Part shown: positions 61,582 to 64,000 of the stretch, piece after piece | Layout of the letters: each line of letters starts with the position of its first letter | Position numbering within the stretch: the first letter of the stretch is position 1 | Origin: Pseudodesulfovibrio portus | GTDB taxonomy: Bacteria; Desulfobacterota; Desulfovibrionia; Desulfovibrionales; Desulfovibrionaceae | DNA length: 64,000 nt | NCBI RefSeq assembly: GCF_026000375.1 | Contig: NZ_AP026708.1 | Location: 2,826,001 to 2,890,000 of the forward strand | Direction of reading: 5' to 3' | The notes under the pieces: generated by a model | Database searches by the model: none | What the model saw: the letters and a program-made list of their open reading frames with translations, nothing else | Told to the model about the DNA's origin: nothing | Translations under genes and position numbers: made by a program

Positions 61582-63639
61582 TTAGGTGCACAGGCAGTCG
61601 CTGAACACCACCCGGTCGGCGTATTCCGCCTGCTTGCCCTTGTTCCAGCGGGACACGGGGCGGTAGTAGCCCACGATGCGGGTGTAGACCTCGGCCTCCT
61701 GGCCGCAGGTGGGGCACTCGAAGTGTTCGCCCAGGATGTAGCCGTGTTCCTTGCAGATGGAGAAGGTCGGCGTGACCGAGACATAGGGAATCTTGGTCTT
61801 GGTGAACGCCTTGAGGATGAAGTTCTTGAGGGACTTCGGGTCGGTGACCGCCTCGCCAAGGAAGGTGTGGAACACGGTGCCGCCGGTGTAGAGCGGCTGG
61901 AGCTGGTTCTGGTGCTCCAGGGCGTAGAGCACGTCTTCGGAGATGCCCACGGGCAGCTGGGTGGAGTTGGTGTAGTAGGGGGTGCCGTTGCCCTGGGCCT
62001 GGATGTCGGCGTAGAGCTGCTTGTCGATCTTGGCCAGCCGGTAGCTGGTTCCTTCTGCGGGCGTGGCTTCCAGGTTGTACAGGGAGCCGGTCTCCTCCTG
62101 GAAACGGGAGGTGATGCGGCGCAGGTGGTTGAGCGTGCGGCGCATGAGGCGCACGCCGGATTCGGTCTCGATGCCCTTGCCGATCAGGTTCAGGCACGCC
62201 TCGTGGCCGCCGAGCAGGCCGATGGTGGAGAAGTGGCCCTTGTAGCCGTTCTTCAGGTAGCGCTTGGACCAGGGGAACATGCCCGCGTCCAGGTTGTTGT
62301 TGATGACCTTGCGCTTGAATTCCAGGGATTCCTTGGCCAGCTCGGCGTATTCCTCGACCAGGTCCAGGAACTCGTCCTCGGATTGGGCCAGGTAGGCGAG
62401 CTTGGGCAGGTTCAGGGTGACCACGCCGATGGAGCCGGTCAGGTCGCCCGCGCCGAACAGGCCGCCGGTCTTGGTGCGCAGTTCGCGCAGGTCCATCTGC
62501 AACCGGCAGCACATGGAGCGGACGTCCTCGGGATTGAGGTCCGAACTGATGAAGTTCTGGAAATAGGGCACGCCGTACTTGGAGGTCAGCTGCATGAGCT
62601 TTTCGCCGATCTCGGACTCCCAGGGGAAGTCCTCGGTGACGTTGTAGGTCGGGATGGGGAAGGAGAAGATGCGGCCGTCCGCGTCCCCTTCGAGCATGAC
62701 CTCGATGTAGGCCTTGTTGATCATGTCCATCTCTTCCTGGAAATCGGCGTAGGTCAGATCTTCATGGTACTTGCCGCCGATGATGATGGGCTCGCCGGCG
62801 ATGTGTTTGGGCGCCACGAGGTCCAGGGAGAGGTTGGTGAACGGCGACTGGCCGCCCCAGCGCGACGTGGTGTTCAGGTTGAACACGAATTTTTGCATGC
62901 ACTGGCGGACCTGCTCGTAGTCGAGCCCGTCCTCGCGGATGAAGGGAGCCAGGTAGGTGTCCACGTTGTTGAACGCCTGGGCGCCCGCCCACTCGTTCTG
63001 CAGCGTGCCGAGAAAGTTGTTCATCTGGCCCAGGGCGGTGTCGAAATGCTTGGCCGGTCCGGCCGAGGCGCGGCCTTCCAGGTTGAAGCCCTCCAGGAGC
63101 AGGTCGCGCAGGGACCAGCCCGCGCAGTACCCGGCCAGGCCGAAGGACAGGTCATGTATATGGAAATAGGCGTGCTCGTGGGCCAGGCGGATTTCCTCGG
63201 GGTATTTCTCCAGGGCGTAGCGGGCCTGGACCGTACCGGACAGGTGGAGCATGAGACCCTGGAAGGAGTGGGTCATGTTGGCGTTTTCGTTGACGCGCCA
63301 GTCGGCCTGGTCGAGGTAGGTGTCGATGACGTCCTTGATGTCGAGGTAGGCTTCTTTCTGGGAACGGAGCTGGCGGCGTTTTTCGCGGTACAGGATGTAC
63401 TTCTTGGCGATGTCGTACTGGCGGGCTTCCATGAGCACCTGCTCGACCATGTTCTGCACGTGCTCCTGCTCGGGGATGTCCATGCCTTCGAGTTTGCCTT
63501 CGACCTTGCGGGCGAGGCGTTTGGAGAGAAGCGGGTCCTTGATCCCGCTGGCGCTCAGCGCTTTGAATATGGCCTGGGCGATGCGGTCAGTTGACCACGT
63601 TTCCAGCCGGCCGTCTCTCTTCATGATTTGGCTTGGCAT
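61582..63639 (-). CDS. nrdD: Anaerobic ribonucleoside-triphosphate reductase (class III)
   Basis: 685 residues. N-terminal ATP-cone (QIMKRDGRLETWSTDRIAQA) for allosteric control, then the glycyl-radical enzyme core. Near the C-terminus, FECPTCG and SICKEH give a metal site with one His replacing a Cys, and TRIVGYYRP carries the radical Gly. Makes dNTPs without oxygen, using formate as reductant in the family. ATG at 63637-63639; its start lies inside the end of nrdG. Confidence 0.96.
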   Translation of the reverse strand: MPSQIMKRDGRLETWSTDRIAQAIFKALSASGIKDPLLSKRLARKVEGKLEGMDIPEQEHVQNMVEQVLMEARQYDIAKKYILYREKRRQLRSQKEAYLDIKDVIDTYLDQADWRVNENANMTHSFQGLMLHLSGTVQARYALEKYPEEIRLAHEHAYFHIHDLSFGLAGYCAGWSLRDLLLEGFNLEGRASAGPAKHFDTALGQMNNFLGTLQNEWAGAQAFNNVDTYLAPFIREDGLDYEQVRQCMQKFVFNLNTTSRWGGQSPFTNLSLDLVAPKHIAGEPIIIGGKYHEDLTYADFQEEMDMINKAYIEVMLEGDADGRIFSFPIPTYNVTEDFPWESEIGEKLMQLTSKYGVPYFQNFISSDLNPEDVRSMCCRLQMDLRELRTKTGGLFGAGDLTGSIGVVTLNLPKLAYLAQSEDEFLDLVEEYAELAKESLEFKRKVINNNLDAGMFPWSKRYLKNGYKGHFSTIGLLGGHEACLNLIGKGIETESGVRLMRRTLNHLRRITSRFQEETGSLYNLEATPAEGTSYRLAKIDKQLYADIQAQGNGTPYYTNSTQLPVGISEDVLYALEHQNQLQPLYTGGTVFHTFLGEAVTDPKSLKNFILKAFTKTKIPYVSVTPTFSICKEHGYILGEHFECPTCGQEAEVYTRIVGYYRPVSRWNKGKQAEYADRVVFSDCLCT

Positions 63640-64000
63640 TCTCCGGCTTCCTCCTCGGGGGTACGTATTTCTGGATGGTGAGCTCGTGCGTCGGCGGCAG
63701 GTAGTTCCGCACGGTGGCCAGGTCGATGTCGGTCAGGCCGGGAACCCGGGTGCACCGGAAATAGAACATCTCCGGCCGGGCCTCGGCCAACTCGAAAATT
63801 CGGTTCAGGTTTCGCTGTGCCGCCAGTTCGGATACGGCCCCGCCGGTCAGGGCGGGATACTTGTGCCAGGGACCCTTCACGTCCACGGCAAATGTATCCG
63901 CAAGTTTGTCCTGCATGAGGTCCAGCACGACTTCGGGCCGCATGCCGTTGGTGTCCACCTTGACGGGCAGACCGGTCTTCTTGATCTCCCAGATCAGTTC
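63587..64000 (-). CDS. nrdG: Anaerobic ribonucleotide reductase activating protein (N-terminal part beyond the right edge)
   Basis: About 137 C-terminal residues are visible; the N-terminus with the radical-SAM CxxxCxxC motif is off the edge. Visible blocks: LPVKVDTNGMRPEVVLDLMQ, FAVDVKGPWHKYPALTG, TRVPGLTDIDLATVRNYL. It generates the glycyl radical on NrdD. The gene overlaps nrdD by 53 bases, so it is coupled to it. Confidence 0.9.
   Translation of the reverse strand, partial: ELIWEIKKTGLPVKVDTNGMRPEVVLDLMQDKLADTFAVDVKGPWHKYPALTGGAVSELAAQRNLNRIFELAEARPEMFYFRCTRVPGLTDIDLATVRNYLPPTHELTIQKYVPPRRKPENAKPNHEERRPAGNVVN

Overview
The window reads as a chromosomal segment of a high-GC sulfate-reducing deltaproteobacterium, most like Desulfovibrio or Pseudodesulfovibrio. 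This rests on a Tat-exported periplasmic [NiFe] hydrogenase (hynBA) with its maturation genes, class III anaerobic ribonucleotide reductase (nrdDG), an oxygen-binding hemerythrin, a membrane polyferredoxin, a TrpB2-type tryptophan synthase, a LutC-like protein, and a codon bias typical of that order. No rRNA, tRNA or CRISPR array was found. About 69 genes are described; the first and last are cut by the window edges.

Layout. 1-3.4 kb: a partial FMN-binding glutamate-synthase-like gene, then panC-panD-metK on the minus strand. 3.5-13.3 kb: a GGDEF-like/TPR protein, a cyclic-nucleotide-binding protein, an M48 protease, a TPR protein, a LysR regulator, a polyferredoxin and a PEP-CTERM surface protein. 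13.6-21.4 kb: a PH-domain protein, an AT-rich repeat-bounded islet (region A, 14.1-15.2 kb), groES-groEL, hemerythrin, a fused PlsC/N-acyltransferase (OlsF-like) and a thiol-disulfide lipoprotein. 21.43-23.03 kb: a 1.57 kb AT-rich DUF3800 element flanked by perfect 30-bp direct repeats, inserted at the 3' end of a LOG-family gene. 23-27.4 kb: LOG protein, threonine-aldolase-like enzyme, GDSL esterase and PPOX protein, facing a pair of TIGR04283/TIGR04282 glycosyltransferases. 27.1-33.9 kb: the rpmH-rnpA-yidD-yidC-jag-mnmE cluster, split between jag and mnmE by a second repeat-bounded AT-rich islet (region B, 28.9-30.2 kb). 34-39.2 kb: LUD protein, UPF0280, GNAT, Crp-like protein, PAS/GGDEF cyclase and a thiamine-binding-type protein. 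39.6-44.5 kb: hynB-hynA, a small membrane protein and an SMR transporter facing hypC-hynC. 44.5-52.6 kb: methyltransferase, icd, Sir2 deacylase, trpB2, META lipoprotein, nagZ-like hydrolase and rhomboid. 52.7-55.6 kb: a zinc/manganese-type ABC importer (ATPase and permease, no binding protein beside it) and small Cys-rich or exported proteins. 55.7-64 kb: a 529-residue unknown, purU, gmhA, three unknowns and nrdD-nrdG.

The most unusual content is the structured non-coding DNA and the small mobile cassettes. (1) The DUF3800 element rebuilds the last codons and stop of its host gene and strands that gene's original terminator 1.57 kb away; it carries no integrase. (2) Regions A and B share one architecture: AT-rich cargo between two subtypes of long inverted hairpin repeat, with the cargo reading frame running from the type II end to the type I end in both. 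(3) A family of 3'-end modules (hairpin, then a C-rich G-poor tract, then a conserved core) follows at least five genes. Some copies contain hairpins whose arms differ between copies but stay self-complementary within each copy. (4) Another palindromic repeat follows hynA and trpB. (5) Three convergent gene pairs share a single CTAG as both stop codons.

Gene ends were fixed by stop codons. Starts were chosen from ribosome-binding sites and family lengths; alternatives are stated where they matter.
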